Shown piece after piece: positions 1 through 11,049 of a DNA stretch of 64,000 nt. The translations under genes and the position numbers were made by a program. Every line of letters begins with the position of its first letter. Positions within the stretch are counted from its first letter, which is position 1. This stretch comes from Siphonodentalium dalli (lineage: Eukaryota > Mollusca > Scaphopoda > Gadilida > Siphonodentaliidae). Location: assembly GCA_032622095.1 (NCBI GenBank), contig CP136066.1, positions 4,175,784 through 4,239,783 on the forward strand, written 5' to 3'. The notes beneath the pieces were generated by a model. The model saw nothing but the letters and a program-made list of their open reading frames with translations, made no database searches and was not told where the DNA came from.

Positions 1-41
1 ATGAACAAGGATCCGATATTTACCCAACAGAACGGCCCGGT

Positions 42-110
42 GCCAATACATTATCCTATATATGCGAGTCGACCATAGGTCGCCTCGCATATATAAGAGA
101 ATGCATTGGC
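42..110. repeat. 69-bp near-perfect palindrome inside MITE copy 1
   Basis: Runs from GCCAATACATT to AATGCATTGGC with the centre near GTCGACCATAGGTCG. The arms pair almost completely and carry CTATATATGCGAG / CTCGCATATATAAG. A near-identical palindrome in the opposite sense lies at 241-309. Confidence 0.9.
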
Positions 111-240
111 TTAACACATATTTAAAATGATAAAATTGTCAAAGAATGTAGAAAACTATTATAAAAATTGTTAAAAAATGTAAGAATTTTTTTTAAATTG
201 TTAAAGAATGTAAGAAAAAATGGTTAAAAGTTTGTTTTAG

Positions 241-309
241 GCCAATGCATTCTCTTATATATGCGAGGCGACCTGTGGTCGACTCGCATATATAAGATAA
301 TGCATTGGC
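241..309. repeat. 69-bp near-perfect palindrome, partner of 42-110
   Basis: Same sequence as 42-110 in reverse complement with a few substitutions. The two palindromes therefore form a palindrome of palindromes around a 130-bp AT-rich spacer. Confidence 0.9.
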
Positions 310-469
310 ACAGGGCATAACTGTAACTATCACAATGTGGTCAAGGAGCCGGTTCCAATTATATCCATATTTGTATGGTTCTATTGAGACAGACCGAAGA
401 TATTTTAGGCTGTTGAAGCTTTACTTGGCCTGTTTTGGCCGTTTTGTTAGGGTTAAATCATAACTATAA

Positions 470-868
470 TTCAGAAAAGGACTGGCAACAGCGATGCGTG
501 ATTCCGAGCGGGCGCGGTTACCCGACTATATCGACATGACCAAGGATCCGATCTGTTCACATGACACAGCTGCGCCAACGAAACAACATCGACGTTGCCC
601 ATCATGGAGACGACGACGCAGATTATTCAAGGAATGCCATCAATGTTCGGAACAGGAATTTCCGGAATACATACCTCCACCCATGAAACCCATAACGACC
701 TCGAGAATTCTCAAAACGGATTACAATGAACCGATTATTTTAAAATCGACAAACTCGTTGTACCAAAGGACTGATCCAAACTGGACCCGTTCAATCACAA
801 TCAAAGCGTCACGGTCAATCTCGTATTCTCGAAAATCGGATGCCAACTCAGCAACTGACTTTTGCTAG
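470..868 (+). CDS. possible hypothetical exon or chance open frame
   Basis: An open frame runs from the TAA ending at 469 to TAG at 866-868; the first ATG is at 494, giving 124 residues. The product is rich in Ser, Arg, Thr and Pro and has a basic run (CPSWRRRRRLFKE). I recognise no domain, signal peptide or membrane segment. A TTCAG at 470-474 could be a 3' splice site. A frame of this length can occur by chance in several kb of DNA, so this is a weak call. Residues around MTKDPI resemble the first bases of the window (1-17 against 535-551), hinting at a local duplication. Confidence 0.15.
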   Translation, partial: FRKGLATAMRDSERARLPDYIDMTKDPICSHDTAAPTKQHRRCPSWRRRRRLFKECHQCSEQEFPEYIPPPMKPITTSRILKTDYNEPIILKSTNSLYQRTDPNWTRSITIKASRSISYSRKSDANSATDFC

Positions 869-3612
869 AATTAAAGTGTTACAAACTTGATGTATCGAAA
901 CCAGAAGCCCACCCGCCGCGTCAAGTTTCGATATATGCTTGCCCCATTGACTATCAGACGTACAGAACAAGACATAACTCGCTTAGGTGGTGAATTCACT
1001 GTGTTCTCCCGATGCATGATGCTATGAACGCTACCAGAGAAATAAACATTTATTGCATTGTATATAATTATGCCATGTGCATAGTCAGTGCACGGACCAC
1101 ACGCTGTAGTATAGAGACAGCTAGGTGGGAAATGCAGGCTTACCTCGATGTATATAGAAATTGGGTGTAATGGAACCGGCAATCCTAATTGTGTGTTTAT
1201 CGGAACGACGAATTAACCAGATTGCCACCATGTATAAAAACAACTTTATTTAAAGATAATTGCAATCGGTTTTATGCGCAGATTTGATGCACGACTCTCA
1301 AAGTTACAACAAGAGTAATACTATGTGGATTTATATAATTAATTGCGAACCGCACGCACGTATGTATGGCGCATTTTAGTCACCGGGTTTTATACTTCCT
1401 CCTGCATTTTATAATGCCAGATGAAGTCTAGTTAGGGCAGATGTGTGCCATAGTTAAAAGGCACTATTCTAAGTTACTGATTATTTTGTAACATTGAACA
1501 GTAGTGTAAAGATGTGTTCGGTGAATATTGCTTGATGGATTGCCCAGAACCCACTCTTTGAGATGTCACTGGTATATCCTACTGCCATTTCCTGTCTGTA
1601 AAGCTCCTTTTTGGTACATATAAATTAAAAGTTTGTCATTGATTGTATCCGGCAATGATCATAATACTCAAGAGTTAATGACTGGATAATCCACCAAGCC
1701 GTATTAACCAAAAACAATGATTGTAACTGTCACACTGCTCTTAGTATCAACACATTAAATGTTGTGTTAGCGATGACCAATGTGGTACCAGAAGCCATAC
1801 CTATATGGTAAGACATTGTACCTTTGGTCCTTCTCCAATCCCTATTCCACATAATGGAAGAGCTATCTACGAAATCGTAGAATCTACCATGTTCCTGACC
1901 CTATTTGGCAACCAACACCCCAACTTGAGGTGAATATTGTCCCGCTTTCTCTTTTGAACTGTGTTGAGCTTAACATCTAGCTCACTTTCTACCATCCACT
2001 AAACCCAGGTCACCAGACACATATAGGAAATGACATGAATAAACTCGTGCTTAATATCCACTGGACGATATCCAATTAATGTATGCCAACACAAACGTAA
2101 AGGATAGCTTATGACCAGACACAACATAAACTCTTCTAATGTTTAGCTTCAAGAAACACTCGGCATTTTATATCATTAATCAACATTACCGTGATAAAAT
2201 ATCTGGGTATGTTTGCTCGAATTACTTGTGACTGTTCTATAATGTCTATGCATTCGGAAACTTGTTATTGTTGAATCAATTCAACTTCCGACGTTGTGCG
2301 TTAAGCTTCTTCTCCTTCAATATCTCAGCAAATAATTGTATTCAAGTCATCGCTCAGCTCAGTTATCATACTCGCCTGCATATCAATGTCCACATGTTGA
2401 CTAGAAATGCAATACAAATTGTATACAATGATGGAGTATCTATGGATAACACTGTGTTATTAACACATTCCGGTAGTGCTTTGATCTGCTCTTTGCGTAT
2501 TTGCTTGCGCCGTACTATGAAATCGCCAATAGCAGCGTGCTGTATTCAAAATTTGTGATCTAATCAGCTGCCAATGTTGGAAAATAAATAAAGTTATGTA
2601 GTAACAACTCTTCAATTACAAATAGTCAATTTGGAATTAGAATTTAGATTTAATGATACAAATATATAAAGGTGTTTAATTGTCAAAATAGGATTGCCTA
2701 ATTATCGATAGTGAGCAATTCTTTGCAATTGTAATTTTTTAGGGAACTTGCAAATCCTAGCTTACCCTTCCGGTTACACCTTATTATGCATTGCTGTATT
2801 GATATAGATGTAAACTTACATTTAGCTATATCAATTTGTATATCGACCATCCCGGATAAGTTGTTTGTTTTTGTGTTCAACAGTCACCACGTTCATTCAT
2901 GTCTATTGCACCGTGAATATTGTTATCTTATGATCATTCCTTTTGAAATTGTATAAACAATGCTCTCTTGATACTTTCAGAATAAAGAACAGACAACCAC
3001 GTGCAGGAACTTGTCCAGTCAATAGTCAAGGTATGACATTGGAACAGCCGTTTAACACGTCGAGTGCCAATTACGAGTAGTGGTCTTGTGCTATTTAATG
3101 TTGGGTGGCATTCAACATACTAAAGGTACACATCAGATATGATGGCCCCACGTATCATCAGATTGCAACAACAACATTTCTTCAAAAGACGCGTTAGTTA
3201 TCAGAATCGAGTAATTACCAACAAAATAATGCTAACAACGGTTAACTCAACTATAGAATTATCAAAAAACGTGTTATATCTCAAACATTTTTTCAACGCA
3301 ATTCGGTATCAAGACTATGTCGGTCGAATCAACATCTGATAACTTTGAGTTTCATGGGTTGGTTCTTCCACTCGAATAAAATATTGTTTACCCCAGAAGC
3401 CAGAGAAAAAGTAATTTGGGAGCGTTTATTCGGATTATTTTTTATCTTGAACTATATTTTATAAAGATATATCAAATGTACATATTTTTATTCCAGTTGA
3501 CTAGGATTTCGCTGATTCATTTCAGCATGGTCTGAAATGAGACACCAAAGAAAGCTAACTGGATCTTGTATGTTATGTGGCCCCAACCCACATCATCCCT
3601 GCTATGTGAAAT
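869..3612. other. AT-rich stretch, no gene recognised
   Basis: Only short open frames without recognisable domains are present on either strand. A 36-bp hairpin at 2799-2834 (TTGATATAG...CTATATCAA) is the one local structure noted. Undetected small exons cannot be excluded. Confidence 0.6.
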
Positions 3613-3639
3613 ATGTTATCCTCCCATAAAACTCATAAA

Positions 3640-4380
3640 CGACTAACACTGACTCATAGTCATGATGGGGTGGATAGAGACAAACATCGAGATAAAACAA
3701 TATTGACTGGTGCATCTGGTGGTAGTGGTCACGCGCATCTAGAGTGCAATTTTCTATTTTTTAGAGCGAACGGTTTAGCCCCAAATCCAAACGAGCCAGT
3801 TTAATACAGGAGCACACACGGTGGTATACTATAGATACGCCCCCAGAGCTTGCCTTGGGTGGGTTCAGAAAATCAAATGGGGAAAATTTCTCCAAAACCA
3901 AACATTGAGATAAAAACATTTTGACGATTGGATCTGGTTAATGGTATCCACGCGCAACTTTAGTGCGATTTTCAAAGTTGAAGAGTGAACTGTTTATTTC
4001 TGGGAACGTATAATGTAGTTAGCAAGTGGTATATTTTGCTCTAAATCAAACCCTCCATTTTGACGCCAAATGCAAACGGGCTAGCGGCGGAGCAAGGTTA
4101 ATGCGTGAGCAGGTACAACGATATCCCGTAGGTACGTCCCCAAAGTGTCAACGCCCTACTATAGATGCAACCTACCCAACGGAGAGCGCGCTTCGTTCCC
4201 GTGGGTAGGTTCTGTCCATTTGGCAAATTCAACAAACACTCGTAAAGGGAAACAAATTGGAACAATCACGAATCGAGATTTTTATATTTTGACTAGTGCA
4301 TGTGTTTGGTAGTATCTGTGGGCAACATTAGTGCGATTTTCCTGGTTTTAGAGCGGACGGGTCAGCACTCAGCTGGTGTT
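3640..4380 (+). repeat. strongly diverged tandem repeat, about three units
   Basis: Three related segments begin near 3687, 3902 and 4269 with variants of CATCGAGATAAAACAATATT followed by GACTGGTGCATCTG, and continue to a GTGCGATTTTC block. A second shared block lies near 3780 and 4063 (CCAAATCCAAACGAGCC against CCAAATGCAAACGGGCT). Unit lengths are unequal, so indels are frequent. No family is recognised. Confidence 0.5.
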
Positions 4381-7300
4381 ATCGATTGTGAATGAGTCAT
4401 CTCTCTATTACAGTTAACTCTCTATTAGAAACGCTAACGACTCCATTAGTCGTAAAACAGATAAAATCTCATTTTGGCGCGAAACCCTTTTATTGAAAAT
4501 TCTTAATCTACGAGGTCTATTACACCAGTAACATTCTTATCCCTGCTCTAATCCAATGAGAAATGAGCTTTTAGGTCATGTGGTGAACATTTGTATCGCT
4601 GGCTGGACAATATTCTTTGCTAAAAAATGTCGTATAAAATATACAACATTTTAGAAGTAATAATATGTTATCTTAACGCCAGTTACGCTATTTTAAAAGG
4701 TCGTATAAAACTGCAATTCAGAACACGGAACCAGGAAATTCTTTCTCGGACGCAGTTCCTTGTCAACAAATGCTCAAATGATTTGTGAATACTTATTATG
4801 AGGTAATCTGATCCCATCATTCATTAATAGTACTGGCTCTGTTCCGATGAAAGAACACTAAATGTTAACTCTTTGAACACTGGGCCGATGTATACCGATG
4901 CCATTTTGTTCGGGAAAAAATGCGATAATTAATGCTGCCAATCTAACTAAATCGTCGAAAAATGACATGAGCGTTCACGAAAACCTCTATAGGCCTAACA
5001 GCGTCGTGTGGGACATGGTTTATTTGCTAACATAATCAACCATACCTGGTTTCACAATTATTTGCCTGGAACCTTGAGTATATATATAAATAAATAAAAA
5101 CACTTTGTTAAAGTATATACGTATAAGTAATACAGAACGAATTGAATGTATTTTTGGGTGTTGACTTGGGTGTTAAATTCAGAAGACTTTGTACGAATTC
5201 CCTTGGGATTCACGATGTTTGTTGATTTTGTTTGCTATATAGACCCGTTTGATGTAATAAAGCGCCGCCCGCTGTGTTCACCGAAGAACTTTGATGGAAC
5301 AATCTCTTCTATCAGAATAGTATATGAATATATGCCATTAAAGGGCATCATAGTCCCCACATGCAAAGGTGTGCACACACCGGAAATAGACTATATACAT
5401 AATATATAATTGCGTAAGAATATAAGAAGTGCGTGTTGTTTGATATGTGTACTAGAGCTTTATAATTACATCAATAATGATTGCACAGCTGGACATTTTC
5501 CGAAATTATATGGCTTCCACGTATCGATCCGGGAGAATCAATCGTGCAATTATTCAGTATAATCATGTCATAGTTGTGATCATACATGTAATATTTAGCG
5601 AACTTAAACCGACTCGGTACCTTCGCGATGGTCTGATGGTTAACTATGTTCGCAGACATTTCACATAGAGAAAATGAAAAATTAGACACATTATGTTCCT
5701 ATATTCATTGCCCCAATTTGACTTTTTTTGCGATTCTAGTCATTGTTTATAACAATCCCTGAATTCAATGAAATTGAATGTCGTTTACTCACAACAATCA
5801 TTATAAAATGTCAGCATCAGATTATCGCAACTCGAACAATATACATAATCAATCTAAGAACAAGGTATGCCTATATCGTCATGCTCTGTCCGTGTAAGTA
5901 CAAACTTTATCCCTCCGACCCATCGCGAATTAAGACATCAAGTCGCTTTGGTTTGTGATTGAAAAGTATATCATTCAAGAATGCTTTATGGTATGTGTAA
6001 TACAATTATCAAATGAACAAACGGACAAAAGATACATTGGACGTTCTATACAGTATCACTACGTGTATGTGCCGTTGTCTTTGTTTTTTTTTTTTAGCTA
6101 TCTCATGAAATGTGCAAATGCATTGGTTATTTCTACGGGAAAGAACAAAATTTACCCCAGACTGAGAATAAAATGTTAATAGTTCAGCATAAACACCAAC
6201 CAGGAAATTGGAAATAAGCAACTCAGTAACATCGATGCTTGAGTAAAATGGATTATTAATACAATATTATTTAAAAACTGAATACTGTTATAATAACTTC
6301 ACTAAACAGGCAGGGGAAATAAAACACAATTATATATCAAACTTTGACTCTCGAAAACACCTGGTCAAACAGTAACACCAGGACATTTGAACTCGAAGCC
6401 CAGTTATATTAACTAAAATGTTGTTCGAAATCGGCAACAGTTTAATACTTCCTGTAACATTGGGCTCATAAAGTTGAACCGATGAGCTTGTTCTACACAC
6501 GTATGCCTAACTCGATAAAACATTGCAAATAAATGACTGTAACAAACGCAATTATATACGCAATTTAGGGACCACAAAGGGAATTATGTTCTAGAACATC
6601 AAACTTAAAATCCCAACAAAGATATGAAACTTTCAATTAAAGACGACAGTCATTGTGCAAATCATAAAGCGTTCGTTTCACTTGTGACAAAAATCATAGT
6701 TGAACAAAACTATTACCGCAAAACAAACATACCATACACGAACAACTATTTTCTGAAAATTTGTTTCATAAAATTGTCTGTCCACCACTGGCACCCTGTG
6801 TATCATGCTTCGTATGTCGACAAGGTTCTCCTTGGATAGAATATAATGTTTTCCATCACTGGAGCTTCCGACAAACTGTTATCTGCTGTGCACGTAAACT
6901 TGCTCCGTTTGGTGTCGGGGATCAGATATACAATCCAAAAAGTAGCATCAATAACACGCACGTTCAACGAACAGGTAACTTGTTCGTTTCCTGAAATTGG
7001 TACATGTTTCACTTACGTGAACAGCACTATATTAAGGATCAATAAAACTGACGCCTTTTAATAAATAAAGTCAGACTTCTTCGCCTGCAAAACTGCGTAT
7101 TCAACGGTCTGTCAAAACTCAATGCGCAAACTAGGACAACTGGGCTGACGATTTCCGAGATATTGAATGTTTTCTGATTATGGACGAGCGTACATTGTCC
7201 ACCCATGGATATCGCGTTGCCATCCCTATCAGCAGTATCTTGGTCCCACATAGCATTATTATTATTTTTATTGACAGAGCAATTCGCTATCAGGTTATAT

Positions 7301-8240
7301 ATTGTCAACTTCCTTTTGGTAGCGAAGTCCTTGAAAGCGTGAGGTGCCAGTTAGAAAATCAAAAAACTGTGGGGTCATATTTCCCAGAGTTAGACCATTT
7401 TGGTATGGTCTGGTTGAAGGTAGTGCAATTGAAAATTATTCGGTGAGGAACCACCAACCCCCCCCCCCCCCGACAAACATCACACACGTCCCATTATTGT
7501 TAAATATAGTTTTCTCATAGCGTTTCTGCCATAGATGTAACAAAAATAAATCGCAAAGTAAAAAATTGAATTTGAAATTGGGCGATATCACGAATGTGAA
7601 GATGGACGTCTGGATGACCCATCAACCCATTATAATATAGCTTTATATATAAGAAAATCTTGGACAAAACCATATGTGATTTAATATCGTATCTCGATAG
7701 CATCACAGCGAGCCATCGATAGCTTGCATTCATCAGGACAAGAGTGTAGAATCTCTAGTATCACACCTAGTAAGATGCTTTATATCTCATAACATGCGTT
7801 TAATCAAGCATATATAGTTGACTAAACGTTTACAAAGACAACATTTCAGACCACTAATTAACAAGTGTGAGAATATATAACGAAACAAAGTTATTTTCTT
7901 CCGATACCATTTCTTCCAAATTTCAGAATCCGCCATTCGTCAAAGTTTTTCCACATGACGATTTTGTGTGATGCAATTGGTCAATGAGATACGACATTAT
8001 AGCATGGAGAAAGTTTTGCACACATGAACATAAAACAAAATTGCACAACATTGATCGTGGGGGCTGTGGTGCGAATACACGGTCCATGGCCATCAAACGA
8101 AAGAAAATTTCGCGGCGATTCCAACGATATCAATATCTCATTTCCCCGCCAAAAATTGACTTACGACATTATAGTTCTCAGGAAATTATGTAAGTTCACC
8201 ATGAGCATCGCTATTTTTCCGAACATGAGTTTGGTAACCC
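4381..8240. other. unique-looking AT-rich DNA, no gene recognised
   Basis: No open frame shows a recognisable domain; the longest, near 5146-5409 (+) and 7180-7446 (+), are under 90 residues and look like chance frames. Homopolymers are a T12 run at 6084-6095 and a C14 run at 7458-7471. Confidence 0.6.
7458..7471. repeat. C14 homopolymer
   Basis: Fourteen consecutive C residues. This is prone to polymerase and assembly error, so its length is uncertain. Confidence 0.9.
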
Positions 8241-9034
8241 TGAAGCCGGATTCGTTATCTCCAGTTTAAACCTCCGAGTTTATACTTAACGGTCCAGTCA
8301 AATTGGGACTAAGTGGGCGTGTGTGGTCGTTCATTGGCTAGCAGAGTCTATGAGATGAGCATTCAATCAAACTACCCATTAATCAAGCGGACAACAAGCA
8401 TGCCAGTAAAATGATTGTTGCCAAGCACTCGATTATCGCGAACAAGAACACACATGTTCGTGTGATAATGAATACTTTGTGATATAGCTGCAAGCCAGCA
8501 CTCTCAATCATGGACAAGCCACCAATCGATAGTATGTACAGCTCCACCCATGTAAACCGCGGTCCAGAAAATACGGATTCGTCATCTCAGGTCTAGCCTC
8601 TCTAAAAGGGGTATATCTGAACAGTCAAGTTATATGGTTCAGTTGCTGGTTTAGGGTAGTAAAACTCAAACAACTATCGCCATTGACAAACAAATTATCC
8701 CAACCCATTTACACGTATGGGTGGTTATCGCTTTTAAATATCCAATCAAATTAGGATAATTGTTGCAATTATCTAGTTTGGCTGTCATTAGATCGCGGCG
8801 GTTTGCACTAGGCAAATGCGATTAATAATCTCGACGATACAGTGACACTATTGTTAAACCACGGAACTGGCTGGACCAGGTTTAACCCTTTACCCAACAA
8901 AGCGGCCAAAAACGCCCAAATAAAGCTTCAACAGCCTAAAATATCTTCGGTCTGTCTCAATAACACCATACAAATATGGATATCATTGGAACCGGTTCAT
9001 TGGCCACATTGTGATGGTTACATTTATGCCCTGT

Positions 9035-9103
9035 GCCAATGCATTCTCTTATATATGCGAGTCGACCATAGGTCGCCCCGCATATATAAGAGAATGTATT
9101 GGC
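9035..9103. repeat. 69-bp palindrome in MITE copy 2
   Basis: GCCAATGCATTCTCTTATAT pairs with ATATAAGAGAATGTATTGGC. Same family as 42-110 and 241-309. Confidence 0.9.
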
Positions 9104-9215
9104 TTAAACAAATTCTTTTTTAACACCTTTTACCATTTTTTCTTACATTTTTTAACATTTTTTATAATATTTTTCTACATTCTTTGACAATTTTATCATT
9201 TTAAATATGTGTTAA

Positions 9216-9284
9216 GCCAATGCATTCTCTTATATATGCGAGGCGACCTATGGTCGACTCGCATATATAAGAGAATGCATTGGC
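9216..9284. repeat. 69-bp palindrome, partner of 9035-9103
   Basis: Mirror-oriented copy of 9035-9103, with GCGAGGCGACC / GGTCGACTCGC around the centre. It is separated from its partner by a 112-bp T-rich spacer. Confidence 0.9.
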
Positions 9285-9310
9285 ACATTGCCGTTCTGTT
9301 GGGTAAAGGG

Positions 9311-9697
9311 TTAAAGGCACGGGTGGCCTTTGCGGTTGGTATTGCTGTTAAAATAGTCACTTCCAATAAAACCGCTATAAACAGAAAGAATATTAGAATA
9401 TAGACAATAAATTGTTCTTATACCAATCATAGATATCGCGTAAATAGTATGTTATTGTCAAGTTAGCATGCATGGTTATGTAAACAAAACCAAACATGTT
9501 ACAGAACATGGCTTTTGTTTACATTACAAAGTGTACAAAATTGACAATAACATACTATTTACACGATATATATCATTGGTATAAGAATAAATAAGTCTAT
9601 ATTTTAATATTCTTTTTGTTTATGGCAGTTTTGACGGGTGTGACTATTTAGTCAGTTTTAACAGCATACCCACCTGGAAGGCCATCCGTGCCTTTAA
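9311..9697. mobile_element. TTAA-flanked foldback (hairpin) element
   Basis: Between TTAA at 9311-9314 and TTAA at 9694-9697, the segment 9315-9693 is almost wholly self-complementary. Arms are 9315-9461 and 9541-9693, beginning GGCACGGGTGGCC and ending GGCCATCCGTGCC. The 79-bp middle contains a further inverted pair (9479-9500 with 9505-9523). It shares its left TTAA with the MITE to the left. No open frame is present. It is probably a non-autonomous element mobilised by a TTAA-specific transposase; its ends differ from those of the neighbouring MITE. Confidence 0.75.
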
Positions 9698-9811
9698 ACC
9701 AGAGATGACGACCTACGGTATCTGGTTTCAACAACGGATTTATCTGTCAATCGGCGTTTAAATCTAGAGTTTTACGTATACCAGGTTTAAACCGGAGATG
9801 TAGAATCCGGC

Positions 9812-10784
9812 TCTGTACGATGAGAAAGATGCGAACATGAGAGTTTCGATATCGGTGATGGTATTGACCATTTATTTTAGCTTATTTCGAATATTTCTTA
9901 TGTTAGATATAGCATTGCAATTGTGTGATTAATTTCGTTCAACACAGGACAGCGGTTAACTTCATCAGTTCACATCGAGCCAAGAACAATTCATGGCAAT
10001 CGAGCAATTCGTCGAAGCATTTATTGACATTCACGGTGTTGTTATATTGAGCGGCGCACAGTTATGTATACTAGATGTTACAACGCATCAACTACACCCA
10101 TATCCACAGCCTTCACAAAAGGACGAGTCCATATAATTGCTTGAAATGGCGCTTCAACATAACTTTGAGTAATTTAATAGTTTTATATTTCTTAAAGAGT
10201 TCTATTGATATAAATCAATATTCGAGGTGTGTTTGAATGGCGTACATTCATGTATTCCTACCCTTTGTTTGTTTCTAAGACAGCGGATTGTTGTTGAACC
10301 CATATCGTGCACTGGCTACATAATTATATAATCTACTTGAGCGCTACGGTTATATGGGTAGACACTTGGATTATGAAACGCTTGCTCTCTCGGTGTGCTA
10401 AATAGTACATCTGGAATACGTGCTTGTATTGCCTACGAAGATCGGCTGTCTGGAAACTGATGTCAGAACAATAACATACGTTTTAGTGGAGGATGGTCAG
10501 TCCTCAAAGCTATCACCGTTAATGTCTCAGTTCAGTTATATCGATGGAGTCTTATGACAGTGTACCTAAATCAATAATTCCTTCTGACGCAGATTCCGTG
10601 GATACAGTTTTTTTTTAAATTTTTAGTGCCTCTTAAAATAATCGGGGGGCGACTTCCTGCTAAAGAGAAGAAGTAGTAAGCGCATAGGGACTCGCACAGA
10701 AACGCTTTGTGTTAGTTCGCCAAACAATCAACCTACATGTATGTAGTGTGTGTTACACTGGACGACCATAGACATCGGCAACTA
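9812..10784. other. unique stretch before the satellite, no gene recognised
   Basis: No recognisable open frame, RNA gene or repeat was found between the dispersed repeat and the satellite edge. Confidence 0.6.
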
Positions 10785-10899
10785 GATCCTAGAACGGACA
10801 CGGACACCGTACTAAAGTGAGCATTTCTAGATCGCGGGGTGTTATTCCTAGACAAAGGAAACCGATCAGACGGCTAGACGATAGAACGGACACGGACAC

Positions 10900-11049
10900 A
10901 GCACTATAAGTTTAGCATTTCTATATCGCACCGTACTAAGGTAAGCATTCCTATATCGCACCGTACTAAGGTAAGCATTCCTATATCGCGGGGTATGAAG
11001 GTGAACATTCCTATATCGCGGGGTATGAAGGTGAACAGTCCTATATCGC
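10900..11049 (+). repeat. left satellite edge made of 30-bp half units
   Basis: Five consecutive 30-bp modules end in CTATATCGC. Two are ACCGTACTAAGGTAAGCATT plus CCTATATCGC (10930-10959 and 10960-10989). Two are GGGGTATGAAGGTGAACATT (or CAGT) plus CCTATATCGC (10990-11019 and 11020-11049). The 24-bp module GGGGTGTTATGC-CCAGACACAGAC is missing here. Confidence 0.85.

Larger units (their letters stand above)
19..456 (-). mobile_element. piggyBac-like TTAA MITE, copy 1, eroded ends
   Basis: This is an inverted, diverged copy of the better preserved element at 8882-9314. The left end keeps TTTACCCAACAGAACGGC but has lost the outer TTAACCC; the right end keeps GTTAGGGTTAA with a short deletion. 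Inside are two 69-bp palindromes around an AT-rich core that holds three or more direct repeats resembling AAATTGTTAAAGAATGTAAG. There is no transposase frame, so it is non-autonomous. Assignment to the piggyBac group rests on the TTAA target and CCC ends of copy 2. Confidence 0.7.
8882..9314 (+). mobile_element. piggyBac-like TTAA MITE, copy 2, intact ends
   Basis: TTAA at 8882-8885 and at 9311-9314 flanks 8886-9310. The ends are inverted repeats starting CCCTTTACCCAACA (first 14 bp identical, 19 of 21 overall). Target duplication TTAA and CCC ends are the known signature of the piggyBac superfamily. The body holds two 69-bp palindromes and an AT-rich core but no transposase, so mobilisation would need a transposase supplied elsewhere. 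The relative at 19-456 is in the opposite orientation. Confidence 0.8.
8245..9811. repeat. old dispersed repeat, interrupted by two TTAA elements
   Basis: Imperfect terminal inverted repeats of 27 bp lie at 8245-8271 and 9785-9811 (GCCGGATTC...GTTTAAAC, 23 of 27 matching). The stretch 8302-8885 aligns with 47683-48262, sharing blocks such as ACAAGCA, CAATCAAA, CTCCACCCAT/GCACCCAT and the final CAGGTTTAAACC. Removing 8886-9697 restores continuity with the second copy. No coding capacity is seen; it is probably a decayed non-autonomous DNA element. Confidence 0.5.
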
